Positions 1 through 12,476 are shown, counted from the stretch's first letter. The stretch: 64,000 nt of DNA from Tamarix chinensis (GCA_030549775.1 CM060176.1:95843815-95907814); one strand, 5' to 3'. Numbers and translations: made by a program. The notes: generated by a model not told the origin, from the sequence alone.

Positions 1-2170
1 TATCCTAAATCATTTCACCAACCACGTAAGGTTCTTGAAGCAATATATTCGAATATGCCAACAAAAAAAAAAGAAGCGGCCTAAATAGCATGCCAAACAA
101 GACGTGCTAGATAAAAAAAGGGAGAAAATTATTTTAAAATCTACATAAATTAAATTATTTAAAATTGATCAATTTATTTGATATTTAAATTACTTTTAGT
201 AGTATCTAATTTACATGTATATATAGCTAATATCATTTGTATACTTATATATAATTAGGTGTACATATTAATTAGTTTATATATATATATAATATTTTAT
301 AATTAGAACTAAATATTTTAAAATCATATTAATTTTTATCTTATTAATTATTTTCAAACGAATTTCAAACTAATTTTACCTAAAATAAAAAACAGATTGG
401 AAACTTACATGTCCTTTCCGGACGCACGATTTCTTTCACTGATGGTACAAAAATTTAAAATTTAGCTGCTTCGAGTTCAAATGGGCTACTTGTAACTTGT
501 AAGATATAAACAGGGACAAAAATCGCCCCCCACTCAATACGGGGTTCCGGCTCTTTTCGAATAGTACTTGTGAATTGTGATGGCATTATTGCTATATAGA
601 AAAATTATTCACCTCATATGCAGAGCGTATGTAATTGAATTCGCCAAACTTCAATGAATGCTTTTCAAATTAACGGAAATTAAAAAATAAAAAGTAAAAA
701 TGGAATATAGTGTGGCCAATACATCATCCTCCATTATCCCTATTAACTCAATGATGGGAAGTTGCGTTGATATATATAAATTGGCCTTGCTTTTAAGACA
801 ACCAACCATGTTGGCGCAAACATTAAACCCACTAAGAAAACAACTTTCCAACAACACCACCAACTATATGTAAACATACATGATCTCAAAAAGGTCAATA
901 TTTATAAAATTACAGAATTGAAAGAATGGAGAGAAGGGACCTTGAATGCTCGATCAGATGAATGCCAGCTTAGGTCACATGTATTGTTGCCGGAGAATTA
1001 GAAATGATAATAGATTCCAAACCCGATCCGGACCCTCTAGATTCATTATATTTTTAGTGAATCTAGATTGAATATAAGTCTATATATATTTAAATATATC
1101 TAATTCTGAATTTGTTAGTTTTAGACTTATACTCAATGTAGATCTAATCCACCATACCTATTTAGTATATATGTATGTGTATATATATACATATATAAAT
1201 ACATAATAATATTATGTTTATCGTCATTATCGTAATTTTGTTCGAACTTTTTATTTTTTTTTAATTTAATTTTTTTATATTCACTATATAAATAATATGT
1301 ATAATATTTTATTCCATAAGTATTAATACATTATTTAAAAAGTTAAAATAACTATTTAAAAATATTTACCTTTTCATTTAGATGATTTTTTAACCAAAAA
1401 ATATATATTAATTTATATAAAACATAAATGTATTAGTATTTACATTGATCTCTCCCCCCCCAAATAGCAGGACCTATTTTTAATCCATTTACACACTTTA
1501 CTCGGTGGATATGGGTATAAAATTTCAAGATTCGATGGATATAAGTTTGGTATGGATTTAGGTAATATAAATGGATCTGAGTCTGAGTTTAAGTATTGCC
1601 ATATCCGATACAAATCCAATTGATTTTACCTAGACACAACCTATTTCCATCGCTAATGAGAATGATACATCAATAACTTCTTTCACATGCAACCTCTAAG
1701 GCCCTTTGTCTTTCTTTCTCTATCCAAATTATGACATGATTAGAAGTGGTGTTATAAGAAAGAATTATGTCCTTAAACCTCCCATCTAGGCATGGTTGTC
1801 GTATCAACCCAAGAAAACCTTCCACACCTTCCACCATTTATGATCGAAATTGGTGATTAAAATAGTAAGCAAGAACTCTTGTACAATAGTATAAGGGAGA
1901 ACAAAAATGAAATAAAATAAAACAAAATAAAATTCACTCGGATTTTGGATACATTTGATAGAACTAGCTGAGTAATAGGATTTGTTTTTACCAAAACTAA
2001 TTCATCAAAAAAGAGCATTGCACCCCCCTCCAACTCCCCAAATAAACTTGTGTGTGAAGAACATTTTTTTTGTCATGAGATTATATTTATATGTTACTAT
2101 TGTACTAATTAATTAAATTTAAAAGAAAAAATTTAAATCCATCAAATATCAACCAACAAAAACTATCATA
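1..2170. other. AT-rich intergenic spacer, no gene seen
   Basis: No reading frame with recognisable homology is present. The stretch is strongly AT-rich with short TA runs. A part at roughly 1010-1640 holds phrases such as GATCCGGACCC and GGATATGGGTAT that resemble the low-complexity repeats near 33.4-33.9 kb. The short open frames here have biased, low-complexity translations and look like chance frames. Confidence 0.6.
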
Positions 2171-2175
2171 ACTCT

Positions 2176-3110
2176 CCTACATTTTTGTATTAAATTATTC
2201 ATCTTTTAAATTCAACCCCAATAAGTTTAAAATCTTTCAAAAAAAAGCTTCAATCTTTATCCAATTATCATGTTAGTAAAGAGAGATTAAATTACTCATC
2301 CATAACCTCTTCTCTTTTTTTCAGTTATAATATAAATTTGAAATTCAAAAGACATTACTATACTTCTATATTACATAATTAAGTTTGACATTCAAATTTT
2401 ATTAAATGGTTACAAAAGTTATGCTTAATCTATATAAAATGGCTAAAACATTAAACAAAAATATTTAAAAAAATTACCATCTTATCTATTTAATTAGATA
2501 ATTTTTTCTCTACATTTTAGTTTCAAATTATTCATCTATTAACTTAAATCCCAATAAATTTAAAATAGAAACAAAAAATTATTAAAAAAATGGTTACAAT
2601 ATTTATACAATTACCACATTGGTAATCAATGATTAAATTACTCATTCACAACTCTTAATTTGAAATTTAAAATCCATAATCAATACATCATAATCAAATC
2701 CTATTATAATCATGTCAAATGGTTTAAATAGTTATATTTAATCTATATAACATGAATAAAAAAACTAAACAGAAAAAACAACTAAAAAAATCTCCTTATT
2801 TATCTATCTAATTACCCACTTTCTACCATATATTTTAGTATTAAAATTATTGTTCTTCCAAATTCAACCCCAATAAATTTAAAATATTTTAAATAAAAAG
2901 TTACAAAAGAAAAAGGAGATGGTTTCGATCTTTTTCTATTCATCACATTGGCAATTGGAGGTTAAATTATTCCCCCACAACCATCTTTCCACTCCTTTTA
3001 GTTACAATTTAAAGTTGAAATGTGAAGTCCATAATCTATTCTACGTAGTTAATTCCATCATTCAAATATATATTTACATTATTATGTCTTTCCAATTAGT
3101 TTCACTTTAA
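2176..3110. repeat. Diverged tandem repeat, about 320-330 bp unit, three copies
   Basis: The same series of phrases recurs three times, starting near 2176, 2508 and 2821. Each copy has a TACATTTTNGTATTAAATTATTCATC-like start, then CAACCCCAATAAATTTAAAAT, then a CCACATTGGTAATCAATG-like block and ATTAAATTACTCATCCAC. The copies are well diverged by substitutions and small indels. A lone partial copy of the first part lies at about 4255-4345. No coding potential is visible. Confidence 0.6.
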
Positions 3111-3888
3111 AATTTTATACACAAAATATTATGCAATCATGAACCTACAAGTGCTAAAAATAGTATACCTTATGTTCCCTTCTCATGTAATACATATTTC
3201 TTATTAAATTTTTTTGTTGAATTTTACTTTACTTAGATAAGTTTTGATTCATTTAAATATTCAATATGTAGAGACATCTCCATCGTAGATAGAAGTGTGC
3301 AAAATAGGATGTATGCTTTAATTTTTTAAATTAAATTGAATTATCTTATATATCTAAAATATCTAATTCAATCTATCCAATCCACTATCAAAATGCATAA
3401 AGGTAGGATTAATCCTCTCTATATGAATTCAATCCAACAATTTATAGTTCTAAAATACGGGGTGTTATAGTTATTTCATAATGTTTGTAGTTAATAAACC
3501 TTTTTAGTCTCCTATGTACCTAGTTAATATATGTGGTAAAAAAATATATCCTAATTTTTGGAAAAAATGAGGCCGGGGAGAGTTTTTGAGTATGTGTGCT
3601 TGAAGGGGAGGGGTGCCTTCTTCTTTTTTTCTTTTTTCTTTTTTTTTTTTTATAATTTTGGTAGGGGAAAATATAGGAGGGTAAAATAAGAGTGAGATTA
3701 TTGATATGTCATATGAGTGTTAGTGATATTCTAATCGATTTTTTTATACCATTAAATTAGATAATGTTGTTACATCATTGGGTAATTGACAACGTGAGCT
3801 AATTGATAAGATTTTTATTTATTTTGATTTTTAATTGAAATGTTACTAAAAAACCATTAGTTTAATATAATGATGAAGATAATGGTTA

Positions 3889-3919
<31 letters not shown>

Positions 3920-3994
3920 GATATTTAATATATAAAGCATGGATCAACAAAAATTGAATTGAAAAAATAATTAAAAATAATTAGAATAATTTCT
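3111..3994. other. AT-rich spacer with a TA microsatellite
   Basis: No gene is seen. A perfect (TA)n run lies near 3887-3915, and a T-rich/CT-rich tract near 3618-3650. Nothing else is supported. Confidence 0.5.
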
Positions 3995-4241
3995 ATTTAG
4001 ATAAATTGACATTTGACTTAATATTTTTTAGGTATCCTATGTTTTCAATAATCCTACGTTCGTACCTTCACATTTCAATTTGGTTTTACTTGGGTACTCA
4101 AGTGGTGAAAATAAACTAAATTTTTTGTTTCATTTAGGTACCCAAATAATATTAAATTAAAATGTTAAATTGCCTAAATGAAATTATTAAAAACATAGGA
4201 TACCTAACAAAACATTAAGCTAAATGTCAAGGTACCTAATT
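3995..4241. mobile_element. MITE-like element with long terminal inverted repeats
   Basis: The left end (about 3995-4049) and right end (about 4182-4241) are inverted copies. Both read GACATTT(G/A)(A/G)CTTAAT followed by TTAGGTATCCTATGTTTT when read inward. The match extends outward for about 20 bases more (ATTTAGATAAATTGACATTT against AATTAGGTACCTTGACATTT). The element is about 250 bp, has no coding capacity and is AT-rich inside. I could not fix a target site duplication, so the superfamily is open. Confidence 0.65.
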
Positions 4242-5050
4242 ACCCACTTTCTCCACTACATTTTATTATCAAATTAATCCACTGCGTTTTAGTATCAAAT
4301 TACTCATCTTTCAAATTCGACATTAATAAATTTAAAATCTACATACAAATGACTTTTAGTGTAGACAACAGTATCAAATCATTTTTTTTAACCCAAGTCA
4401 TATCAATATCATAATTTGATGGAGTAATAAAAATTGTGGTATAATATATTTTCATCTATAGTGTCATATCATTCTATATATTGTGTAACAAAAATGGATA
4501 ACATTTACATAATGATTAAAATTAAAGGAAATTTACATAAAGATCTTTATTTACATAGATAAATTTTGATTGAATATATATGGGTACTATATAATTATTT
4601 ATTTCATATTTTATAAAGATAAATATGCCATGTATATTTATGTTTATTATATATAATAAAAAAACTTAGAAAAATAAAAATAAAAACTCTACCCAAAATT
4701 TACCTCTACAACAATTTATCGTCTACAAGTAACATGATTTGAAGGATCAACAACACATATTTAATATAGGTAGATATATTAATGGAGGTCCTTAATATTA
4801 ACAGAGATAATTCTTTAAAATTAAGAAGTAGTATTTCATACTTATGTAGTAATAACAAATGAAAATAAGACCCAACCAATTTTTGCATATACAAGAAGAA
4901 AAAACAATAATAACTAAGTAGCAACAATATTAATCGTATTAACTATATATAAACAAATAAATTACTTCTCTATATGAAAATTTTAATTTCTCTAATGAAG
5001 TTATGATGTATAATATTATGTTATTGTAAATATATATTTTTGTAATTAGA
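4242..5050. other. AT-rich spacer, no gene seen
   Basis: It contains a partial copy of the 320-330 bp repeat at about 4255-4345. The minus-strand open frames at 4706-5121 translate to low-complexity Leu/Ile/Tyr-rich peptides with no recognisable domain. They are most likely chance frames. Confidence 0.5.
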
Positions 5051-5850
5051 TAGTCATATTCACAATTGGCAATCAGGTCGAGCGAGTTGGTTTTGGTCGT
5101 GTCATTTTTGGTTTGGGTCATATTTGGATTTAAGTTATTTCAGATCTAAGTTGTATTGAGTTAAGTTGGCGGGTTGGGTCGTGTTCATGTTGAGCTAGTT
5201 CGGGTTTGGATAATTTTGGATTAGCTTGACAGGCTGGGTCAGGTTTATGTAGAGCTAGCTTATGTTCTAGTGATTTTAGATTTGGGCTAATTTAATGGGT
5301 CAGGTTTGGGTCAATTTACCTCTATTTTGGTTGTTTTGGGTTCACTTGGTGGATCAGATCTTTTTGGATTTTGATTAATTATGTTAGGATTAGGCCAAGA
5401 TAATCTTGGGTCAAATTATTTCATGTTTAGATCAAATCTGACATTAATTATCAAAATTAATCCAACATATTAACATTATAAACAATCGTTACTTTTGACT
5501 TCATATAAGCATGTAATTAGAAATTTGTCATTAACTACTACTTATTTATTATTATAACTATTTAATGTTGTTTTTTGGTGTTGAAAAATCAGTGAAATTA
5601 GAATTGTAATGGTAAATAAGGATGTCTACGGTAAAAATAAGGAAAATATGTAAAATTTATTAAATAATAAAATTTTAAAAGCTTTAAATGAATGATAAAA
5701 TATATGTACTATTTTTTATTATCATAATTGATTAATATCAAATTTGATTTTATTAAGTCGGATCGACGACGGATCAAATTGATGTCGGATTTTGGGTTAG
5801 TTCGGATTAGGTTTGTATCACATTGGTAGGTTTTGTGATCTCTAGTAATA
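5051..5850. repeat. GGGTC/GGGTT-rich degenerate repeat
   Basis: The stretch repeats phrases such as TTGGGTCGTGTTCATGTTGAGCT, GGGTCAGGTTTGGGTCAATTTAC and TTGGGTTAGTTCGGATTAGG. Inverted counterparts (AACCCAAACCTGACTCATTAAATTA) occur at 33.2-34.1 kb, so this is a dispersed repeat present here in the opposite orientation. No coding region is visible. Confidence 0.5.
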
Positions 5851-7066
5851 TTCAACATATTTGCTATTTAAGAATATGTGTTACTAAATTATGTTGTTAC
5901 ATTATCTTTTACATATTCAACTATCATTTAATTTTTACAACTCTTACTTATTAAATAATTAATATTTTATTTAAGATTAAATTAATATTATTTATGTTTT
6001 TTATTTTTAAATTTAAATAGAATCCCGTGACAGGGTTGAGATACTAGTGTAAGCTAAACACTAACTTGTGTTGACCTTCCAATCATAATCTTTATGCTCC
6101 AACTCGCAACATCTACACGTATATCTCTCGTCATATAGACTTTTAAAACAAAAATTAGCACTAATTAACCAAAGGGTTATCCAGTTCATCGAATTCATAC
6201 GGATGTTTTGGAAGAGAGTGTACGCAATCTGAAATATATCAGACAAGAAAGCTGCTATTTATTTGAATTTGGGGGGTGGGGGACGATCCAAAGGTTCGGT
6301 CAACGAGATCTAAGACCAAGAAAATTGAAAAATAATGAAGTTTTAGATGGACAAATCCAAGTCGGTATCTAGCCTTCCACCTAGGGTGTCCTATAATCCG
6401 AATTAAATCCTATTTTCAGATGGACAGTCCTTTTAGATGCATATAGATCGTGCATGTCCTTTCACTACGCCCTGGTTCTTCCATACCTAACCTAGCCTCC
6501 GATCTTTCAATTGCCTGAATGGTCCCTTCCTACGTTATCTTCCAAAATTTTGCAAAGTTGTCTTCGTCTGGGTACAAAGTAAAACTTACTAACTGTGAAT
6601 GATTTCATACGGATGCGATCTTCTCCTTCGAATTTCATAATTTATAAGTCATGGCTTTAGTAACAGCTAGTGCATAAGCCTCTACCTAGAAATTCTACTC
6701 TACTCCACATATCTCGTCGGTCCAGATGTACAATCCCTGTTCCTAGGAAGTGCATCTTCAATTTCATTTCCTATTAAAAAAAAAAAAAACAGTCCTTGGA
6801 TCCCTGAGCATCTCTTCGTCAGGTATATGAACGTATTCCCTTATTCACCTTAAGCATAATAGACATGGCAAACCATGCAACGATTGAAAGCCAACAAAAC
6901 ATAATGTAATCTTAACAGTAAGGGCGTGAAAAACAGTAGTAAAAGGGAGGGAGGGAGGATGAATGGTGGATGAACTCCATAATCTGAGCAACAACTAGAA
7001 GGCAAAAAGGTTACGGAATTATATCATGGAAGTGAGCTATTCATTCACTTACTATGACGTACTGTT
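5851..7066. other. Spacer with possible decayed coding relics
   Basis: GC content rises slightly between 6050 and 6800 compared with the AT-rich DNA before it. On the minus strand around 6640-6690 a short frame reads VEAYALAVTKAM, which is reminiscent of the region around the catalytic Glu in retroelement RNase H domains. It is interrupted by stops and no longer domain can be assembled. The minus-strand frame at 6061-6246 has no recognised family. I do not call a gene. Confidence 0.3.
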
Positions 7067-7142
7067 TTACAAAAGAGACAGAATGGCAGCTTCATGTGAT
7101 CTTGGGTAATCAGATGTTGCTTCTCTCCATACACCTCCCTTG
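7067..7142 (-). pseudogene. Possible orphan terminal exon of an unknown gene
   Basis: Read on the minus strand, a TATATTCAG acceptor-like site is followed by a frame giving KGGVWREATSDYPRSHEAAI and then LSLL and a TAA stop at 7069-7067. The composition looks like real protein and unlike the surrounding AT-rich noise. No upstream exon could be found: the copia element begins only 180 bases further on, and 9.2-10 kb shows nothing convincing. I do not recognise the family. It could be the remnant of a gene split by insertion or a chance frame. Confidence 0.25.
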
Positions 7143-7324
7143 CTGAATATATTTAAAATCATGAATGAAAAAGGCATATAATTTGTTTCTGTTCTACGCC
7201 ATCAATATGTTCAATATAAAATCGGGCATAATTTATTGCAAAGTCAACCGCAGCAGAAATTGATAATAACAAAATGGTGGATTGAAAATGTCTGGCTGTC
7301 CTGGCAATAACTCATCCTAGTTTC

Positions 7325-7688
7325 TGTTAGGATTGTTACAAATGAATTACAACGACCATGATAATTTATATGGTTGAAATAAATTTATCAAGTTATTTCA
7401 CAACATAAGGCTCACAACAACTATCTTATAATATAATAATAAGAGCATGATTAAAAAACTCCCTCCCTCCCTCTCAAAGCTTTCTCAAGTGTAGATGTTA
7501 AACCAACTACACAATGCCCCTATTCATACAAAACAAGAGGCGGTTAACATCCTTAGGGATAAGCATTCCATGTCTCCATTCTCATCCTTTAGATATAAGA
7601 TGATAAGATGCTAAGATTGTCAAGACTTGGTCCAGTAATTTCTTGACAAACAAAATGCTAGGTGGCAACACGAAGTGGCATTACCACA
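7325..7688 (-). repeat. copia 3' LTR
   Basis: Begins TGTTAGGATTGTT and ends CCACA on the plus strand, directly before the complement of a polypurine tract. It is similar to 8703-9172 over most of its length but shorter by about 100 bp because of indels. Confidence 0.75.
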
Positions 7689-7880
7689 TCATCCTCCCAC
7701 TTAAAGCCACTTATGTGATCTTCATTCCATGTTGTTTATGTATCTACTAGGCCAATAGAGGATCAGCACAAGATAAACTAATCCTTGTTAATAGGCTTCG
7801 TTAATATATCTATAATGTTATCCTTGGTATGGATTTTAAAAATATCCACACTTTTTTTCTTCCACCTTCTTACGCACAAA
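7689..7880 (-). pseudogene. copia pol C-terminal remnant
   Basis: On the minus strand the frame reads VDIFKIHTKDNIIDILTKP followed by INKD and a TAG. This is the characteristic C-terminal end of Ty1/copia RNase H (HTKDNxADxxTKPL in the family). A short stretch before it (HYSKKEHT) resembles half of the gag zinc knuckle, so the deletion seems to have joined gag directly to the end of pol. Protease, integrase and reverse transcriptase are absent. Confidence 0.7.
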
Positions 7881-7939
7881 GTGATATTGAACTCATGTGT
7901 GCTCTTTCTTGCTATAGTGATAACACTTGATATTCTTCT

Positions 7940-8666
7940 TACTCCTTAGCTTCAATATGACTTTCTTATAACTCTCACTTGATATTCTTCTTACTCCTTA
8001 GTTTTGATCTACTATGCTTGTAGCTCCCACTAGAGCCATGCTCAATTGATTTATGTTTCATCACTTTCTTGTCTTTCCTCCTAGCCTTTGTGTCAATTTT
8101 CTTCTTCAAGAACTAAGGCTTCAATTTTGTCAAAGGCTAGGACTTCTAAATTGTTATTTATGTTATGATGAGTTTTTCATACGATGTAGGTAGACTTTGG
8201 AGTAGAATTTCACCACATCCATCTATATTATACTGTAAGTTGAGAAAATAAAGTATTAAGGGTCTTGACATGGTCAAATACCATAGTAGACTCCATCATT
8301 TGAAGGGTGTATGGCCTTTTTCTACAAGAAAATTTTTATTATTCGGTGATTTGGACTTGTATAATTTTGAAAGAGTACCTTAAATCTTTTTGCTATCTTT
8401 TTCTCTACAACACTTGACAATGCTTCATTTGTCAGTGGTAAATGTAGATTGAAAATATTATTTCCTTAAATCTCTTCCCACTTGACATCGGTTATTCTAT
8501 TAGACCTTGCTTCAATTGGTGTTAAGTAGTTATCATTTCTCCAAACTACTTTCATTCTCATTTTTCACAATGAGAAATTATTCCTATTGAATTTCTTTAT
8601 TTCGTAGTTCGTTGCCATTGTTGTAGATGCCTCATTTCCACTAATTGGATTTGATTTTAGCTCCAT
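7940..8666 (-). pseudogene. copia gag polyprotein fragment (UBN2/gag_2 type)
   Basis: The minus strand starts at an ATG (8666-8664) with MELKSNPISGNEASTT, then YEIKKFNRNNFSL, an in-frame stop where the family has Trp, and KMRMKVVWRNDNYL. Further on EALSSVVEKKIAK, LNTLFSQLT-like and EILLQSLPTSYEKLI-like phrases are seen after frame changes. This order is that of the plant Ty1/copia gag (retrotran_gag_2/UBN2) domain. Several stops and frameshifts make it non-functional. It lies just inside the right-hand LTR, as expected for a 5' gag gene on the minus strand. Confidence 0.75.
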
Positions 8667-8702
8667 AAATAAACTAGATAAACTTGAAGTTTTAATATCA
8701 CG

Positions 8703-9172
8703 TGTTATGATTGTTGTGATACCGAGACACTCAATTTACAACTAAAGTAGAAACAAGATTGAGAATTTATGTAGAGGACATATATTTATTAAATTATTTT
8801 CCAAAAAACAAAGATTACAACACTTATCTTCTCATATAAATAAAGTATAATTAAAATATTGTCTCTCTTATAATAGTGATAACGTAAAAATATAAGAAGA
8901 GATATAAATGATTTTCTCTCTCTAAATAATTTCTCTCACTCTTACTTTATTTTTCTCTTTGTTTTTGCTTTACCAAATTGGGGTGTTAAACCAACTACAC
9001 AATGCCCCTATTTATACAAAACAATAGGCAATGAAAATTTATAGTTGACAATCATCATATGTCTCCATCCTTATCCTATAAAGATATAATGATAAAATTG
9101 TTAAGGCATGGTCCATTTAATTTTTGAAAAACTAAATGCTAGATGACAACACCAAGTGGCCTTAACGCTTCA
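8703..9172 (-). repeat. copia 5' LTR
   Basis: Direct repeat of 7325-7688, starting TGTTATGATTGTT and ending GCTTCA on the plus strand. It is followed by ATTTC, close to the GTTTC before the other LTR. The two LTRs differ at many positions, which argues for an old insertion. Confidence 0.7.
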
Positions 9173-9177
9173 ATTTC

Positions 9178-10012
9178 ATGTGAAAATATAAGTTTATCTC
9201 TAACACTAAAAGGTAAGACCCAAATATCAATGTCTCTCTCAAAGCAAAGCGATTAACACATAATTTTATTAGCTATATTATTCAAGATACCTAGGTTTTC
9301 TTTTGCTTAGGCATTTTTTGCCTCAATTTCCCATAAGTTTAAAGTCATGGCATTAAACTACCACTTTTAAATAAAGTAAAAGAGCACAAATAAATGAGAA
9401 ACTTGAGATAATTGAACCATGTGATTCTTTCTTTATACGAGAGTACAATAGAGCTTATCATTAACCTAACAACTAGGTCCAATTCAATCAATTCTAGCAA
9501 TATGTTCCTAATATCCCATTTTTTTTATGTCAAATCAACAAAAAAAAAGGTTAAACTCCTAGGTCAATTTTTTAGATGTTTTTGATGGCTACAAACACTT
9601 ACATCATCATAGTATTCGAAAGCATTTATAGGTATAGTGGGAATAACAAAATTTTCATTAGATAAATGGAATTCACGACTCTATAATGAAAGCTCTTCCT
9701 ACTTGAATATGATAAATAAATAAAAAAGGAAGCATTTGCTTAACTTAAATGAAGAGCTACAAAATTGGTGACATATGCATATCTCACAACCAATTTTAGT
9801 GACACACACCTTTGCAAGTGCTATAGTATAGCATCTTATGGTCATACTGTCAATATTACTCAGTTAATCATGGGTTTACACCGCCACAGCGATGGCACTC
9901 CCAACCTAAGGGTACGTCTTGTAAAATACTGAAAGTTAATATATACTTAAGGAACTTCTCTACTAAATCTCTTAAAAACAACACATTCTCTATCCAATAC
10001 CCATATAGTTGT
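9178..10012. other. Spacer, no gene seen
   Basis: AT-rich, without a recognisable coding frame. A less AT-rich patch near 9840-9925 (CACCGCCACAGCGATGGCACTCC) stands out in composition, but I cannot assign it. Confidence 0.45.
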
Positions 10013-10299
10013 TGTAATACCCCAAAATTTTAAAATCTAAAATTTAAAATATAACCCCTTATTTGGAATAATTTAATCTTAAATTATTGATTTAATAACT
10101 TTGTGGACCTTTGACTTATAAAAATGGATAGCATTATTTAATAAATTAAAATAAATATTTTATTATTTTATCATACTCTATTTATTTAAATAAATTCCCA
10201 AACCCGTAATTTTACCAAAATTATCCTCTTAATTTAATACTTTAAATTTTAAATAAATTAATTTAATAAATAATTTTTCCATCAACCTGATTTCTAATC

Positions 10300-11500
10300 C
10301 TAACTATATATATATATTCTTTTCCCACTTTTCCTTTTCCTTTTCCTTTTTTCCTTTACCTTTTTCCTTTTCTTTCTTTCCTTTCTTTCTTCTTGGGCTA
10401 ACTGACCTCCTTCCTTTTTTTCCCCCGCTGGGCCAAAGCCCCCTTTCTCTCCTTTCTCCTTCTCTTCTCCCCACTGGTCCATCCCTCTTCTCCTTCTCCC
10501 CTTCCTTTCTTTCTCTCATTCTCTTCTTCCTTATTAGGCCAACCCAACTCCCTATTTTTTTTCTCTTCTCCCTTACAAAAGTTGGCCTGTCCATTCCTTC
10601 CTCCCCCACTCAACCTCTTTCTCTTTCTCTTCCCCTTCTTCCTTCTTCTACCCTACAACGTCAAGCCAAACGCCCTCTACATGCACCTCGCACGCCTACC
10701 ACTAACCCCTACACCTACCATCCTAGCCTCCAACCCCCTCTCTCTCCCGTCCCTTTCCTTCTATTTTTAGCCTGGCATACCCCTTGCAACCTTCCCTGCA
10801 TGACTCCTTTTCTTTCCTTTTCTTCCTCTCCCTTCCACCTTGCATGTCGCCGGCATCCACCTAACCCCTGTGTCGAGCGTGCCCTTCTTCCCTTCTTCTT
10901 TTTCCTCTCCTTCTCTTCTTCTCCTCTACCCCATCTCCCCCTTCGAGCCTTTCTCTCCCTTCCTGATCTCCCTTTCCTTCTTTCCTTCCTCTTCTCCTCT
11001 ATTTTTGTTACGCCGCCCACCACACTAGCTCCCCTACCTCCCCTACTTCCTTCCTGCACAATCCCAAGCAACCACGCCCTCTACCTGCAATCAACTCCCC
11101 TCTTCATTTTCTTTTCTTCTCCTCTCAACCAACTCCTTGCATAGCCATCGTGTGCCACCATCTCCCATCTGTGCCATCACCGATGCCAACCCTCTGCCAC
11201 CTAACACCATCCCTATACCCACTTTCTTCATCCTGCCAGAACTTCCCTCCTACAACCCTCCTTTTTCTCCTCTTTCTTTTCCCTTCTTCCTCTTCTTCCC
11301 TCTTCTCTACACCCTCCTTTCAACAGCATACTCCTCCGTCTCTTCCACCCTTGAGCCACCACACTTTGAACCTTAGCCACCACCTACACCTTGCCTCACT
11401 CTTGCACCCAACAATCAACCCCAACTCCTCTCCACAAGGCACCACCTGAGCCTTCCTTCTTCCCTTTCTTCCATCTTCCACCCTTCCCCCTCACCATCTC
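10300..11500. other. Polypyrimidine, GC-rich block of long LTR
   Basis: About 1.2 kb in which the plus strand is overwhelmingly C and T (runs such as CCTTTTCCTTTTCC and CTCCTTCTCCCCTTCC). Overlapping frames on both strands are open only because of this composition (Pro/Ser/Phe on one strand, Lys/Glu/Arg/Gly on the other), so they are not called as genes. Equivalent blocks lie at the same relative place in the other long LTRs. Confidence 0.7.
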
Positions 11501-12476
11501 TTGTACATGCATTATCACTCTTCATGTGCAAAGTGAGTGGTGCTGCATGATTTTAAGGTTATTTAACTAATTTTTGAGATATAATATGGTTTAGTAATAA
11601 TGGTATTTAATAATCCTTTTTTATAAAAAATGATTCTTTTAATTATCTATTACTAATAAGTTACTTGTGACATTACCTTTAGGTATAATTTTTACTAATC
11701 AAAGATTAAACTTTTAAATTGGAATACCGATAAATTTTGGTTGATGCCGAAAATAAGGTAACTGTTATACCCTACTAAAACATATGGATTTATGTATGTT
11801 AGCATATTAGGATTTTGGTATGTGTTTAATGTTTATATGATGTGTTGCTAATAATCTCTCTTTTATTTATTTATTTATGTTATATTGAAATATAGAAGAA
11901 AAGTATGCTATTTTGTATGTAGTGTAATATGTGTGGAAATGGTGGTTAATAAATGGAATTGATGTTAATAATGATGTTATGTGTATATGCATACTATATT
12001 AAGTAAATATGGACACTTGTAGTAGAAATAATGATAATATGAACCCTAGGGCAATTTTGGTCATTTGAATATATCATAATGTTTAAACCTAAATGAGATG
12101 CTTAGTGTGTTATATTTGCTACTAAAAAAGAATATGGAAGTTTGGTGGAGTATAAGTGTTAGAAGAAATATCCATATTTATGGCCTAGAGATAATTTGAT
12201 GATTTCCTTATATAGTGTTGACTATTTTAATGAAAATGCATGTTAAGTGTTGTGGGATGTTGAAAATGATGATAGGAGTTTGTAGCATTAAAAATACTCG
12301 TTTTATCATTAAAATTGTTATTTTATGTTCTAGGGGTATTTTAGTAGTTTTAGATGTTCATAGGGAGTGACCTAAATAATGTGCTTGGTAGGTGATAATG
12401 GGTGTTAATAATAATAAGGGTTTTGTGGTGTTAAATTATGTAAGTGGGTCAAGGATACTAATATCTTATGTACTAG

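Larger units (their letters stand above)
7325..9172 (-). mobile_element. Internally deleted Ty1/copia LTR retrotransposon
   Basis: Two direct LTR copies flank about 1 kb of internal DNA. Both begin TGTTA(G/T)GATTGTT on the plus strand and share long similar stretches such as CACAATGCCCCTATT and ATACAAAACAA. Next to the left LTR on the minus strand is a purine-rich tract (AAGTGGGAGGATGA) followed by TGTGGTAATG, the expected polypurine tract and LTR start. This fixes the orientation as minus. Flanking pentamers GTTTC (7320-7324) and ATTTC (9173-9177) are a likely target duplication with one change. The internal part holds gag and the last residues of pol only, so most of pol is missing. Confidence 0.85.

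Noticed and set aside
6061..6700. A LINE-type RNase H or unknown gene on the minus strand
   Set aside because: One 12-residue phrase is suggestive, but stops surround it and no second motif of the family could be placed.
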